Assembly: GCA_022925895.1 (NCBI GenBank)
Contig: JAKSYS010000343.1
Coordinates: 1 to 63,770, forward strand
Reading direction: 5' to 3'
Length of the DNA: 63,770 nt
Origin: Fragilaria crotonensis
Lineage: Eukaryota > Bacillariophyta > Fragilariophyceae > Fragilariales > Fragilariaceae
The position numbers and the translations under genes were made by a program. Of the stretch, positions 33,763-43,841 are shown piece after piece (the stretch's first letter is position 1; the number at the start of each line of letters is the position of its first letter). A model generated the notes under the pieces. That model was not told where the DNA came from. It saw only the letters and a list, made by a program, of their open reading frames with translations, and made no database searches.

Positions 33763-34080
33763 TGTTCGGAGACATTACAATAGCGACCAAGGGCCCTCAT
33801 GACTTTTCCGGATGTCTCGACCATTTCAGGTTAGGCACTCTATGTTGATTTATGCATCTGTATAATTATCGATGTCGTGTTTACTTACTTCTTACTGGTT
33901 TACTATTTAATCTGAATTATTTGTAACGTCATGTAAACAGTTTTTGCGTAAGTAAATTCTTTCAGATGGATAACGTCTTTTCTTATGAAGTGCTGGTCTG
34001 TTACATAATAGAGACCATCGCACCCTTCTCGAGTTCACCTCCAACAAGGAGAACGTCGAAGGTGTCAGCTACTCACCATC
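33763..34080. other. Spacer upstream of ORF473
   Basis: About 320 bp, A/T-rich, no repeat or gene recognised. It probably contains the promoter of the + strand ORF that starts at 34081. Confidence 0.4.
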
Positions 34081-35502
34081 ATGATCACCGCAGCAGTTCC
34101 AGCCGGCTCCTTTTCTTGGGACAGGGTTGAGCCCCATTGCGAGCAAAACGAAGTTCCAATGGCATGTTACAGCCGAACACTCAAGGCGGATCTTCTGCCA
34201 GGTACATTTGTGCTACTGGCACCACGAAACACGAGCATTGAAACCAGAAGTCAGGATGCTTGTATGACAGTGGCGAGAATTGTTGGTGCAGAAACCAGCC
34301 TGCCATCAAGCAGAACTTCAGTCCAAGTGAATATATTCAAGCGATTGAATGACTTTTCAGCGACAGAAGGCTTTTTGCATCCAAGATTGCTGGATGAAAA
34401 TCATCTACGGCATCTAGCCGAAATTGTGCAGACACAAGAGATTCGAACAATTTCAAGTGATGAGATAATGAACCTGGCATTCGTGTTTACCATGGCATCG
34501 CTGCAGGATACCAGCAATCTTTTCTACACTTGTCAGGGAATGACATTCGCGTTTGTAGTAAGGTATCGGTCCCACCTCGGAAATGATCAACCGATTCTAA
34601 TCAAGCTGCCGGACAACTGCTGCCTTCCTTTTCCATCAAGCTACCAAAACTCACGATACCATGATTGTTTTCCCAGTAGGATGTGGAATAGCGTGATCTG
34701 TGTGAAGCTGGAGATGACGAGGTTACTAGGACGATATTCACACCAACAAGGACTTTATGGAAAAGAAGTCTGTCGCTTGTCAAATTTCACCGCCGAGGCA
34801 TGGGGGTTTCTTCGATTACAGTTCGACAACATTTTTGATGCTGCTGGCTGTGGAGTTTCATCTCGAACCCGACGGCATAGAGTTATCGAAAGTGGGTTGG
34901 TTGTTAAAGCTGCTCAAGTTAGTAAGCGCTGCACCATTCTAAGATTCGAGACAAAGGCTCATCTTCAGCATCTCTGTTATGTTTTTGGAGAATCAACAAC
35001 TGCAGGGCAGCGATGTCGACTGCCCAAAATATCAGCACCTAAAAGCCTGTGGCAGAATGACATCATCAACGTGGTCTGTGGTTCTGATGACCACGAACCT
35101 GGCTTTAATTCCAAGACTGTTCGCGATGGCATCGATCTGGAATTTGACGGATGTAATGAATTGTTCATAACCATTCGATACAGGCGATTCACGTATTCTT
35201 CAAGAAGAGGTCTTGTTGCGACTGAGGAATGTGATCCACTGTTGTCTTCATTGATTCATCGTTGCAATCCATATCCCTGTGATCCCGAGGATGTGGTGCA
35301 GGAGGATCATCACCAAGGAATGATCATGAACGGGAGTGAGTTTGAGGATCACGACGGATGTCTCTACCGAGTGGTAAGCATACATGCTACTTACGTTTGC
35401 GCTAAGTGTTGTTATCCGCAACACAACAACGCATTATTTGGTCGAGAAAAACAATTCGACATACAACTTGCAAAGGTGTTGATTGAATTCAGGCTAAGAT
35501 AA
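34081..35502 (+). CDS. Unknown 473-aa protein convergent with a transposon-type gene
   Basis: An intact frame from ATG with no domain I recognise. The protein has a globular-looking composition with scattered Cys (a terminal YVCAKCCYPQHN group) and no membrane segment. Its stop lies only 29 bp from the stop of the convergent transposon-type gene (35531-38670). The pair looks like one mobile unit, with this ORF as an accessory protein. A donor-like GTAAGC at 35374 could mean that the last ~40 residues are intronic read-through. Host-gene status cannot be excluded; finding several dispersed genomic copies would settle it. Confidence 0.55.
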   Translation: MITAAVPAGSFSWDRVEPHCEQNEVPMACYSRTLKADLLPGTFVLLAPRNTSIETRSQDACMTVARIVGAETSLPSSRTSVQVNIFKRLNDFSATEGFLHPRLLDENHLRHLAEIVQTQEIRTISSDEIMNLAFVFTMASLQDTSNLFYTCQGMTFAFVVRYRSHLGNDQPILIKLPDNCCLPFPSSYQNSRYHDCFPSRMWNSVICVKLEMTRLLGRYSHQQGLYGKEVCRLSNFTAEAWGFLRLQFDNIFDAAGCGVSSRTRRHRVIESGLVVKAAQVSKRCTILRFETKAHLQHLCYVFGESTTAGQRCRLPKISAPKSLWQNDIINVVCGSDDHEPGFNSKTVRDGIDLEFDGCNELFITIRYRRFTYSSRRGLVATEECDPLLSSLIHRCNPYPCDPEDVVQEDHHQGMIMNGSEFEDHDGCLYRVVSIHATYVCAKCCYPQHNNALFGREKQFDIQLAKVLIEFRLR

Positions 35503-35530
35503 AATTCAGGTAGAAGTATAGTGCTTCTCG

Positions 35531-38500
35531 TTAGTCGTATACATCATCTTGTGATGATGCTTGTGTGCAGAAACCCTCGGGCATAGGATGATCTGCTGTG
35601 TATTGATGGATCACACTTTCGTCGATGCGACAAAGAAATATCATCCGCCTTTGTAACCATCGTGCTATTGGAATAAGCCGAGACTTCTTGTTGCCAGCTC
35701 CCCGAACGCCGCCACCATGACTAGTTCGTCGAAAGAAGAATGTCTTGATGAGTGAGTTCATCGCCTCCCAGCCTTGCTGCGAGAAGCGATAGAGATTCTT
35801 CCACTTGTAGAGATAGTCAGCGATGTGACCGGACCCCATCATATGAAGATAATTTGTTACACCCTCCTTTTGCCAAAGCTGAAGCCATGCCTGGTAGAAT
35901 TTGTCGGCATGACTCTGATACGATGCAATCATGTCATTCGTAAAATCCTCCTTCTTTCTTAGTAGTACCATAGCAATCCTGTAATGGTTAAGTCCTGTCA
36001 TCCATCGCGCTTTGCGAGCGTCATCTATCACACAAAGATCCACAATCAGATCAAGTGCATCGATGATACGTCGAGTTCGAACATTGTCCATGGTTATGGG
36101 ACCAAGCTCCTTTTTCTGGAAATCAAATGGGCACATCCATTGACACGGGTCTTCGTCTGTTCCTAATATTGATCGATTGATTATATCTTCCATGTCTGTA
36201 ACGAAACGAGTTACTCTCGTACCCTCAGCCTTGACATCATTGTATATAAGCCGCTTTTTTGCATTTGACATTCCTTCAACAAGCAGCATCGAGAGAATCT
36301 TTATGCCATTTCGATTCTCCATGTGAAGCACACACGGGAGAGTCTGCATCAGTAGAAAGTAGGCTCCTTCCTTAACCTCGCCATGAGCAATCTCTTTCGA
36401 AAGCCTAACTATCGTTGCTTCACCTTTGAGAGCAACTCTTAATCCTTCTCGCCTGATTTCCAAGCTTCCGTTGATGTCGAGCCCTCGCAGAATCAGTTCA
36501 TTTGTTAGTAAACGAGAAAATGAGTGCCTCTGACTTGCGCTGTTGGGGCAAAAGTGGATGGAGGCATTGTCGTTGACCGAACTTTCTGGTGGAGTGTCGA
36601 GTTCAATATCGTGGCGAGTAACTTTTGACTCGGCAAGAATCTCAATGAGAGCCCTCTCTAGTGTCGATACAAGTTCCTCAACTTCAGCCTGCATTGCAAC
36701 AACTCTCTCGGGCGTCGCCATAGGCTTGTGATAACAAAGCCAATCTGGGTCAATGGAATGCTCGATGCACCATCTTGTGCAACGTTCTGGGTTTGGAGTG
36801 GCTAACTCATCTGACTCCGTTGCACACCCAGTGCAAGGAAGTGTATGAATCTTTGCCGCACCACCTTTGCACAAACCCTTCCACTGTGCTGACAGGTCAC
36901 AGTTGGTCATGCACGAGAAAGGTAGAAATCCTGCCATCTCGGGAGGAATAGTTGCTTCATCGGCAAGATTGTCAAGAAACTTGAAAAGGAACCGAATTCA
37001 ACAAAGGTTTCCTTGGTCTCCCGCCCCATCATGATCTTCAATGGAATGCAAAGGTTCCGAGACTGTGCACTCATTGTACACGGATTGTCAAGCAAAGGTC
37101 TGCATGTTATTGGACACCGAGCAGCACGGTCAGTAATCTTGATCCCCAGCAATGACTGAAAGATTCTTTGACAGTGAGGCCCCATCAATTGAGGATGCGA
37201 TCGATAAGCTTCGCAATTTTCCAATCGTATCCAGGTGGAATGCTTGCGTTATGCACAACATTGCCTTCCCATAATTGAACTGAACCGACTCACCCTTTTG
37301 GTTTGCTGTAATTCGAATGGGCAATGCTCTCTTGCAAACCATTCGACAACTCCAGCCATTCGTTTAAGCTCAGACTTTGATGGTATCATTGAGCCTCGGA
37401 ATCTCTTCACACCGCATGTCTCCACACGTCTCAACACTTCGATTCCTTCGTAGGAGAGCGTGCCTCCAGCGAGATCCATTTCTCGTAGGATATTGTAAGT
37501 AGTGAAGACCTTTTCTCGCAAATGTTTGCGAGCATGCCGAAGCAGATGTGGAAGATACGTGTCATGATTCCAAACAGCTTTTGCAACTAAAGCACCGACT
37601 CGATTTGCACTCCAGCGTCGATGCTTTTGCAGGACACCATTCAAGGCTGCAAGAACTTGTTGCGTGAAGCTCTCGTTCCGACTGCTGGTGGAAAGTGCAC
37701 CAACAGTAGCACCCTCATCGGTTGTCGTTGCGTTATGTTTCATTACTTTGCATTGTAGGGCTTTGACTTCTCTGACTAGCCGATCATTCCTTTCTTGCAG
37801 CAACGCAATCTTACCTTTAAGTTGTTCGACCACTAGTGCATGCTGTTGTACATTCAGCAGACTGCTCTCAACATCAGTGATAGAAGAGCCGACACCTGCT
37901 GTGGTAGTAGCTATCACATCCATCGGCATCGCATTTGTAGTTGAGCTTCCAAGGATTGGTTGATTGTCGTCGTTGTCACTTGGGTCATCGGTTGAACTTG
38001 TTGTCGTCGTGCGAGAATTGTTGTTATTGTGGTGTGCACTGCTGCCGCCATTACCTTGATCAACTACAACAACCTCACCATCAAAACTTGATGCGAAAGA
38101 AGAATCCGATTCTTCGTTGAAGGCAACACCATAGTTTGGTACAACCCTGCGTTGCACGTTGAGTATGGGGATCACCACTTTCCTCTTTCGTCGTATATAA
38201 CAGTCTTGTTTCCGGAGTGTAGTCGGATGCGAGAAGTAGGTATGATTGGCAGTGCAACCAAACTTGAGCGAATCAATTGACACTTTATTGGTTGCATCAG
38301 GTGGGAGAGCATCCCACAAATCACAGGCATTGCAGAACATGAATCCTTGACCATGAAATGCAAAGTGACGTGTCTTTCCAAAGTCGGAGCATCGTGGTTT
38401 TCTTGTAGTACCTCGTAGAATTCGATCAGTCTTGTTGGGCGATGGGGTGCTTCCAACCCTAGCAGATGCACCGGGAGGAGTTGCTAATGCCTCATCATAT

Positions 38501-38670
38501 TGAATTTGTGATCTTGTAGGTGCCCGTCTCCTTGGTGTTGTCGCATTTGCTGCATTCTGATCATTTTCTGCCTTTCTTTTCCGGCGCTTCCTTGACGATT
38601 CGCTCCTCGCTGCTCGTCCATACGAAGCTTCCGTGTGAATAACAACATTTCCAGATCGTGTTTGAACCAT
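35531..38670 (-). CDS. Transposon-type protein of unclassified diatom family, three frame breaks
   Basis: A restored frame of about 1046 codons. I start at MVQTRSGN (38670), a start I associate with transposon proteins; the open frame begins at 38766. In order: a basic nuclear-targeting-like N-terminus, Cys/His residues (FMFCNACDLWD... CTANHTYFSH), an Asn/Ser/Thr-rich linker, a coiled coil (about residues 260-300), and a long conserved helical part. That part includes CTMSAQSRNLCIPLKIMMGR, DLSAQWKGLCKGGAAKIH and, near the end, SGHIADYLYKWKNLYRFSQQ. I recall such proteins as multi-copy in diatoms but cannot name a transposase catalytic triad. Frame changes fall at an A-run (near 37297), a G-run (near 37145) and a CC (near 36992). 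Host function is unlikely. Confidence 0.6.
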
Positions 38671-38940
38671 CCCTTTTTGCGATGCCTGCTGAAGATATTG
38701 TAACGGTACCAGAAGCGGCTTTTGGGGATGAGGGTACGAGTGGGGGAGATGATCACAATCACACACTTCAGAAGTAATCTCGTCCCATGGATGGAGGGTA
38801 ACGACAAAATCTTTTTGCTCTGCAACCGTGAGAATTCTGAAATGACCTCTACGTTCATTGCACGTCTCTATCAGGTTTTGAGCCGGACATTTTCGTCGGA
38901 ATATTATGACCTACCCACTTGAAGCCTAAAACCTACTTTT

Positions 38941-39040
38941 GCACCCAGACAAGTTGACTACCTCAAAATTTAAGTGGGGGATCCTTACCGATCAAGGATG
39001 CACCATGTAAATTCTCAGGTAGTCAACTCATCTGGGTGCA
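38941..39040. repeat. Long imperfect inverted repeat (possible terminal repeat or MITE)
   Basis: The left arm GCACCCAGACAAGTTGACTA plus CCT (38941-38963) pairs with AGGTAGTCAACTCATCTGGG plus TGC (39017-39039), with two mismatches over 23 bp and a loop of about 53 bp. No flanking target duplication is evident. It lies about 270 bp upstream of the transposon-type gene. Confidence 0.75.
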
Positions 39041-39173
39041 ACACCATTCGCAAGTCTAGTTACATACAACCTTTTTTTACTTAAAGGTGTTCGCGACCGT
39101 TACGCTTCGCGCACTCTTGCAAAAACGACCTCTGGTCGCTATTGATATATTTTAGTTTCATCAACAAGAAGAG

Positions 39174-39248
39174 CAGCAATGCGTAGGTTAGTAGGTTACG
39201 ACCTCGTTTTTTGAAACAAGGTCCGGGGTTTGATCCCCGGAAAATGCT
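39174..39248 (+). other. tRNA-like sequence (degenerate; pseudo-tRNA or SINE head)
   Basis: A D-arm-like GTAG...TTAC hairpin around a GG-containing loop, a pairing anticodon-arm-like stem (CCTCG...ACAAGG with one mismatch and an 8-base loop), and a T-arm-like CCGGGGTTTGATCCCCGG. The total span is about 74 nt and the ends read AGCA...TGCT. Acceptor pairing is poor and the anticodon loop is one base too long, so I do not call a functional tRNA. Box A- and box B-like words each differ from consensus at one position. Confidence 0.3.
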
Positions 39249-39492
39249 AAAACCTATTTCTTGTGATAATCACAATTCGGAAACTATCGTGATGCGTAGT
39301 ACAGTTGTGAAAAATGACACCGCTACGACCTCCGTTCAGGTTGAAAGTGTACGTCCGGTGAATTCATGAATGAGCAGATCAAAATTCTCGAGTCTCAGAT
39401 AAAATACGTAGGATACGTAGACTCTCGTATACACTTCCTGACATCGTCGTATATATGTTGTGGATGTGGGTCCATTTGATGATCTCGATCAC

Positions 39493-40311
39493 CTATGCCT
39501 CTAGGAGAAGGAGAGGAAATGGATAACGACGTCGATCGATTCGATCCTTCCTTGTCAGATTGGATAGATCAAACGTTCTCGTTTGTTCCAAGATGGCGAC
39601 GATGCGCAGGTTAGTCTGGCCAAACGAAACGGCGGAATTGGACCTCATGTCGATCATTATGACGTCTTTTTGGTGGTAAGCAAAAATGGCAAGTTGGAGT
39701 CGAATCGCCTGGTCCGGTTGTCGATTTCTAATTAAGGATTGCAAGATAGGTCTATAATCAGCGGCCTTGACCTTGAACTGAGACGCTTCCAGCCTGGCCA
39801 TGACATTGAGCGCTTCGCTGACTCGGTCCCTTGACAACCATGCTCGAATAGTAGCAAGGTACGCCATTCGCGGTGCGTTCCCTTGTTCCTCCAAAACCAT
39901 CAGTATTGCTTCTGCTTTGTCACCCTTTCCTTGGTTGGCCCATTCAGAGAGCTCCGAAAGTTTCAGAGAAATCGTACTATTTTGATTCAATAGCTGTGTC
40001 GTTGGCCCCCGTTGAACATGATCGAGCGCGTGTGTATTGTTCTGTGATCCCTTGGCCCGATGGTTTGTATACCTAGTTCGCCTGTACTCTTGTGTGTTTG
40101 TTCGTCGCCTTGATCGCGTATCCTGAAGTATTTGAGGTAGATCAATGTCTGGCATGTCATCTCCATCGTTTCTAAAGTTCGATTGCCCTGACTTTCGAGA
40201 TGGCGAACAGTTCATGTCACCGCTGGGAACCGTGAAACACCTCACATAGGGCAGGGCCTCTAAAAGAACCAGAACGGTCATGGCCTTCACGAGTACTTGA
40301 AGAGAATACAT
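39493..40311 (-). CDS. Short PPR-like protein with possible plastid leader
   Basis: 272 aa from the first true ATG (40311). The leader MYSLQVLVKAMTVLVLLEAL ends at PYVRC-FTVPSG, a signal peptide plus C-F junction compatible with plastid import in diatoms. After an Arg/Asn-rich region, helical pairs of pentatricopeptide type appear at about 115-210: EWANQGKGDKAEAILMVLEE, AYLATIRAWLSRDRVSEALN and PILQSLIRNRQPDQAIRLQL. Only about three repeats are visible, far fewer than in canonical organelle PPR proteins, so RNA binding is uncertain. The C-terminal 60 residues are basic and not repeat-like. Divergent from HPP copy A, sharing a 1.25 kb upstream region with the GTAAGCAAAT cluster. Confidence 0.5.
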   Translation of the reverse strand: MYSLQVLVKAMTVLVLLEALPYVRCFTVPSGDMNCSPSRKSGQSNFRNDGDDMPDIDLPQILQDTRSRRRTNTQEYRRTRYTNHRAKGSQNNTHALDHVQRGPTTQLLNQNSTISLKLSELSEWANQGKGDKAEAILMVLEEQGNAPRMAYLATIRAWLSRDRVSEALNVMARLEASQFKVKAADYRPILQSLIRNRQPDQAIRLQLAIFAYHQKDVIMIDMRSNSAVSFGQTNLRIVAILEQTRTFDLSNLTRKDRIDRRRYPFPLLLLEA

Positions 40312-41561
40312 CACTGATCAACTTAAATGACTAGCAGACTCTATGCTACACTGCGAAGTAGCAAGGCTTATCATGAGAAGCAATAGAACATTGTCGATCA
40401 AAACCTTGTGCGTTCACATATGTTCGTGTTTCATCGTTCAGCATACTGGTACTGGTGCCAGTGGGTACTGATTGTTTCAGGATATTCTGATTTCTGATGT
40501 CTGCGATGTCTGATCGTTGTACCGTAATGCTGTAACTGGTGCTATACGTGAGTTGTGGGCAGTACTGGTACTGCAGTACGAGTACTAGGACTCCAGGAAG
40601 GTCCGGCCCATGCACGTTCCAGCCGTACCGTTAGGGGCAGTTGAGTTTGCGCGCCAGCCTTGCTCCGATTTGCATGATGCGAGAATTTTAGCAATCGTAA
40701 TGATCCATCCGAGCCGGCAAGGTTGCTGCATCGTAAGCAAATTTTTCTTGACAGTAAGCAAAATCAGTAAGCAAATTATGCCGGTAAGCAAATTTTGTAA
40801 GCAAATTTTTTCTGTAAGCAAATTTGATTTTCGTAAGCAAATTCTTCTTTGCTGTAAGTAAATTTTATTTAGGTGTTTGAAAATTGGTATGTTTTTACGT
40901 AGAAAAGACAGTCCCTGTAAGCAAATTTAATCTCCCAGTAAGCAAATTTTGTAAGCAAATTTCTGCTTACAATAGATTTGCTTATGGTAAGCAAATTCCG
41001 TCAGCAATTTCATTCCGTAAGCAATTTTTTTTTCGCTGTAAGCAAATCTTCTTACAGACGTCAGCCGTGTCACCACCACGCCGGCACATCCAATTTTGCG
41101 CCAGCCAGACATAGATCGGAACTTGTTTCCCTTCCGGCGGGCGCGCATACTTCCTTTATTCAGGACTTCGCCCGTATTGCCGGACCTTCCAGCAGAATAC
41201 ACACGAAGAACTCGGTACAATAGAGTAGAAACGGTATTTATGCACATTTTGTTTCCGGACCTGTTGTACGTTGTACGGTGCATATTGCATATATTCACTA
41301 TTGAAACATCTACAGTACCAACATACCGTATACATGTATATGACATACCATATCCAATGTGTGTCTTTCTAACATACAGCAGGATCAGGGTACCAGATAC
41401 AGTACGAAAGACTCGACCATACACCATACATAGCATGCGATCGTCTTTGCAGAGAGTGTAGTAGATTCGTGTGTGTGATCCGTGTCAGTCGTCCACAAAG
41501 TTTGCGAAATTATGGAGGTGATGTCGCAAGTCGCAAGTGCAATCTTCACAAAGCCAGGAAG
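40312..41561. other. Divergent region containing the GTAAGCAAAT cluster
   Basis: No supported CDS. It holds the promoters of the PPR-like (-) and HPP-A (+) genes, the word cluster at 40733-41050, and GTACTGGTAC/AGTACT words near 40560-40590. Confidence 0.5.
40733..41050. repeat. Cluster of about 14 GTAAGCAAAT words
   Basis: GTAAGCAA(A)T occurs at about 40733, 40753, 40767, 40783, 40797, 40814, 40833, 40917, 40938, 40951, 40987, 41017 and 41038, with GTAAGTAAAT at 40854. All are in the same orientation except one reversed GCTTAC near 40975. Spacing is irregular (13-60 bp) and the spacers are T-rich. The cluster lies in the divergent region between the PPR-like gene and HPP copy A. Confidence 0.9.
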
Positions 41562-43448
41562 ATGGCATTTGTATCATCCGCTGGGCACGCTGACTATCGC
41601 TCTGCCAGATTTGCATCTGTCGATAAAAATGATGAAGTCCATATCCATGACAACGATCAAGAGCAAGAACAACGTCGGGAAATACTACATCAAGATTTGC
41701 TGAATCGCACGCTCCAAGATGCTGGTCAATTTGCCTATGGCACTAAAATGGTGGAGCTTTGGGTGTGGGATGCCTCCCTGAGCAAGCTCTTCAGACCCGA
41801 GGGTGGCTGGTGGATTGATCCATATTGGCACCGTCACAATGCTGAAGAAGCGCATTCATGCCCGTTTTGTCAATTGGTGGACAAATCTCATCATGATTAT
41901 ATAGCGCCACCCATGTTCAGTCCAGGTGTCGGCATTCCAGGAGTCTTGTGGAGTGATCTAGGTAACGATACGGGTCGAGCAACAACTCCATTACAAAGAA
42001 GAGGACAACCTACCTCCAGTAGTCCAGGAGAAAGTGGTGCCATGGATGCGAATTTCATGTTGCGAGTCTTGGGAAATCGAAGTTACAATGTTCATCGAAA
42101 TGCGTTAACATCATACTTGACTGCCGCCCATCAGCAGCAGCAACACATCGCTGCTTCCGGCAAGGACCACTTGCGGATCGCATGGCGTGATGTTAAGGCA
42201 CTCGCAGAAGACCCTGATCAACCAAGGAGTCATCGTCTACAAGCTATTGCCAGCACTGATTTGCGATGGACCAGCGGGGTTCCCTTTCGAATCAAGGGTC
42301 AAGAGGGTGTTGTTGTGTACTATGCAAGAGCCGAAGTTAACTTGGATAAGCTTCAAGATAAGACAAACACGGATTACTTGATTCATGCAGCTGACTTTAT
42401 TGGATCAGCATGGTCACTGCGTTTGCCGCGTGCGGCTCTAATGATTCGTCGTCACGACGAGATTGCCCGCAACTTCAGACGGTTGAGACGTGCTCTTATC
42501 ATGCTGGTTCGGGCTGGAGTTGCCCTTGATGATTTGGTCGCGTCGGTAGATAGCACTGACAATTCGTCTCGGCGAACGACCAGTCTGCAAGGTACGCCTT
42601 GCGCAAGTACGGAAGCAACGCGTTGTGATATTCTCCTGAGGACCAAGTTTCATAACAAGGCCAAGCAGTTCCTGGTCAAGCTGAGAGGTGGCGGAACTCT
42701 CGCCCCGCCGCCTGCTTCGTGGAAACAATCGACATTAACAGCGGTCGGAGTCTTGCTGACGCTCCTGACACTCAGTGTGTTGAGTCGCGCATTCTCTGCT
42801 AGCTTCGGCACTGCCTACCAGTTTCCTCTGCCACCAATGGCCGCACTACTTGCGCTGCAATTCGGCCTCACTGCTGCCCCCGCAGCGCAACCCAAAACAA
42901 TCATGATTGGTCAACTCTTGTCTATTGGCACCGCGTTGGTCGTTGCTGAAATCCCTACATCCTATTTGCAGGTATGGATGAAACAGTCCCTAGCTTGTGC
43001 AATCGCCGTATTGCTCATGAGCAAGACTTGCATTGTCAACCCACCGGCAGCCGCCAATGCCTTTGTCTTTGCCGACGGGACATGGCAATGGACCAGCCTC
43101 GTTACTGCGCTCGTCGGGAGCATCATTGCTATTTTGTACTCAGTCTTGATCAACAACTTGAGTGAAAAGCGTCAATATCCAAGTTCGTGGGGTATCCCTC
43201 AAGTTCTTCGGTGTATCAAGAAACAACCGCAAAAGCCGACACAATATGCGTCCCGCTTGGAATCCATCCTTCGAACAGCTCGCGCTCGTCAAACCAGGAA
43301 GAGTACGAGTCTTACGGACTCTGCCACCGAGCATCCTTTGAACAATCGTTCTAGTATGAATCCAATTTCAGGGTCGTCGGGCGAAGCTCTGCACGATACA
43401 GCGTCTGTGAGCGACGTCGAATCTGGGGTTGCGACCCCAACAACGTAG
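41562..43448 (+). CDS. HPP-family membrane protein with GAF-like N-terminal domain, copy A
   Basis: 628 aa, intact. The start at 41562 is set by alignment with copy B, whose first ATG begins at the same place. Residues ~25-280 form a soluble domain (ELWVWDASLSKLFRPEGGWW, then PGVGIPGVLWSD) that resembles a GAF-type sensor fold. After RGGGTLAPPPASWKQ come five membrane spans with the HPP-family pattern: LPPMAALLALQFGLTAAPAA, then a glycine-rich helix, then KTCIVNPPAAANAF. The eponymous His-Pro-Pro is Asn-Pro-Pro here. HPP proteins of plant plastids transport nitrite, but substrate and location are not shown here. The Ser/Thr-rich tail ends DVESGVATPTT, identical to copy B. A truncated thioredoxin gene follows. 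Confidence 0.8.
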   Translation: MAFVSSAGHADYRSARFASVDKNDEVHIHDNDQEQEQRREILHQDLLNRTLQDAGQFAYGTKMVELWVWDASLSKLFRPEGGWWIDPYWHRHNAEEAHSCPFCQLVDKSHHDYIAPPMFSPGVGIPGVLWSDLGNDTGRATTPLQRRGQPTSSSPGESGAMDANFMLRVLGNRSYNVHRNALTSYLTAAHQQQQHIAASGKDHLRIAWRDVKALAEDPDQPRSHRLQAIASTDLRWTSGVPFRIKGQEGVVVYYARAEVNLDKLQDKTNTDYLIHAADFIGSAWSLRLPRAALMIRRHDEIARNFRRLRRALIMLVRAGVALDDLVASVDSTDNSSRRTTSLQGTPCASTEATRCDILLRTKFHNKAKQFLVKLRGGGTLAPPPASWKQSTLTAVGVLLTLLTLSVLSRAFSASFGTAYQFPLPPMAALLALQFGLTAAPAAQPKTIMIGQLLSIGTALVVAEIPTSYLQVWMKQSLACAIAVLLMSKTCIVNPPAAANAFVFADGTWQWTSLVTALVGSIIAILYSVLINNLSEKRQYPSSWGIPQVLRCIKKQPQKPTQYASRLESILRTARARQTRKSTSLTDSATEHPLNNRSSMNPISGSSGEALHDTASVSDVESGVATPTT

Positions 43449-43841
43449 TGTTCCCTTCATTAATTGATAAGGCTTTATGATGCAGACCATGATTATTATG
43501 AAGCGATGCAGTGCTACCCCATTTGTCAATTTGTCACATAGTATTGTGTTCTGAGAGTTGGACTCCCGTTGAATACAGGGCTATGCAGTAGCGTCTATTC
43601 TAAGGCATAAGGCGTAGTAGCGCTCAGTACTACAGTAGCCAGTCTCCAGTAGTACTCTCCTGTTCCGTTCGGCATTATGCCGTCGGTCTCGCGATAGGTG
43701 CCTTGCGCCGATAATGCTGAGTGCTGCGACACAACGGACAGCAACAGCAACCAATCGACAGTTGTCTTGGTTGCAACTCGCGACACGTTAATGAAATTCC
43801 ATTTCTGTTATTTGATCAGAAACCATCATTTCCAATCTACA
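43449..43841. other. Intergenic spacer, HPP-A to truncated thioredoxin gene
   Basis: About 390 bp, partly alignable with the spacer after HPP copy B (59933-60384), including TTTGATCAGA just before the next ATG. No gene. Confidence 0.6.

Larger units (their letters stand above)
38671..39492. other. Spacer with hairpin and tRNA-like sequence
   Basis: No CDS. Contains the long hairpin at 38941-39040 and the tRNA-like stretch at 39174-39248, both listed separately, and CGCGACCGTTACGCTTCGCG near 39090. Confidence 0.5.
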
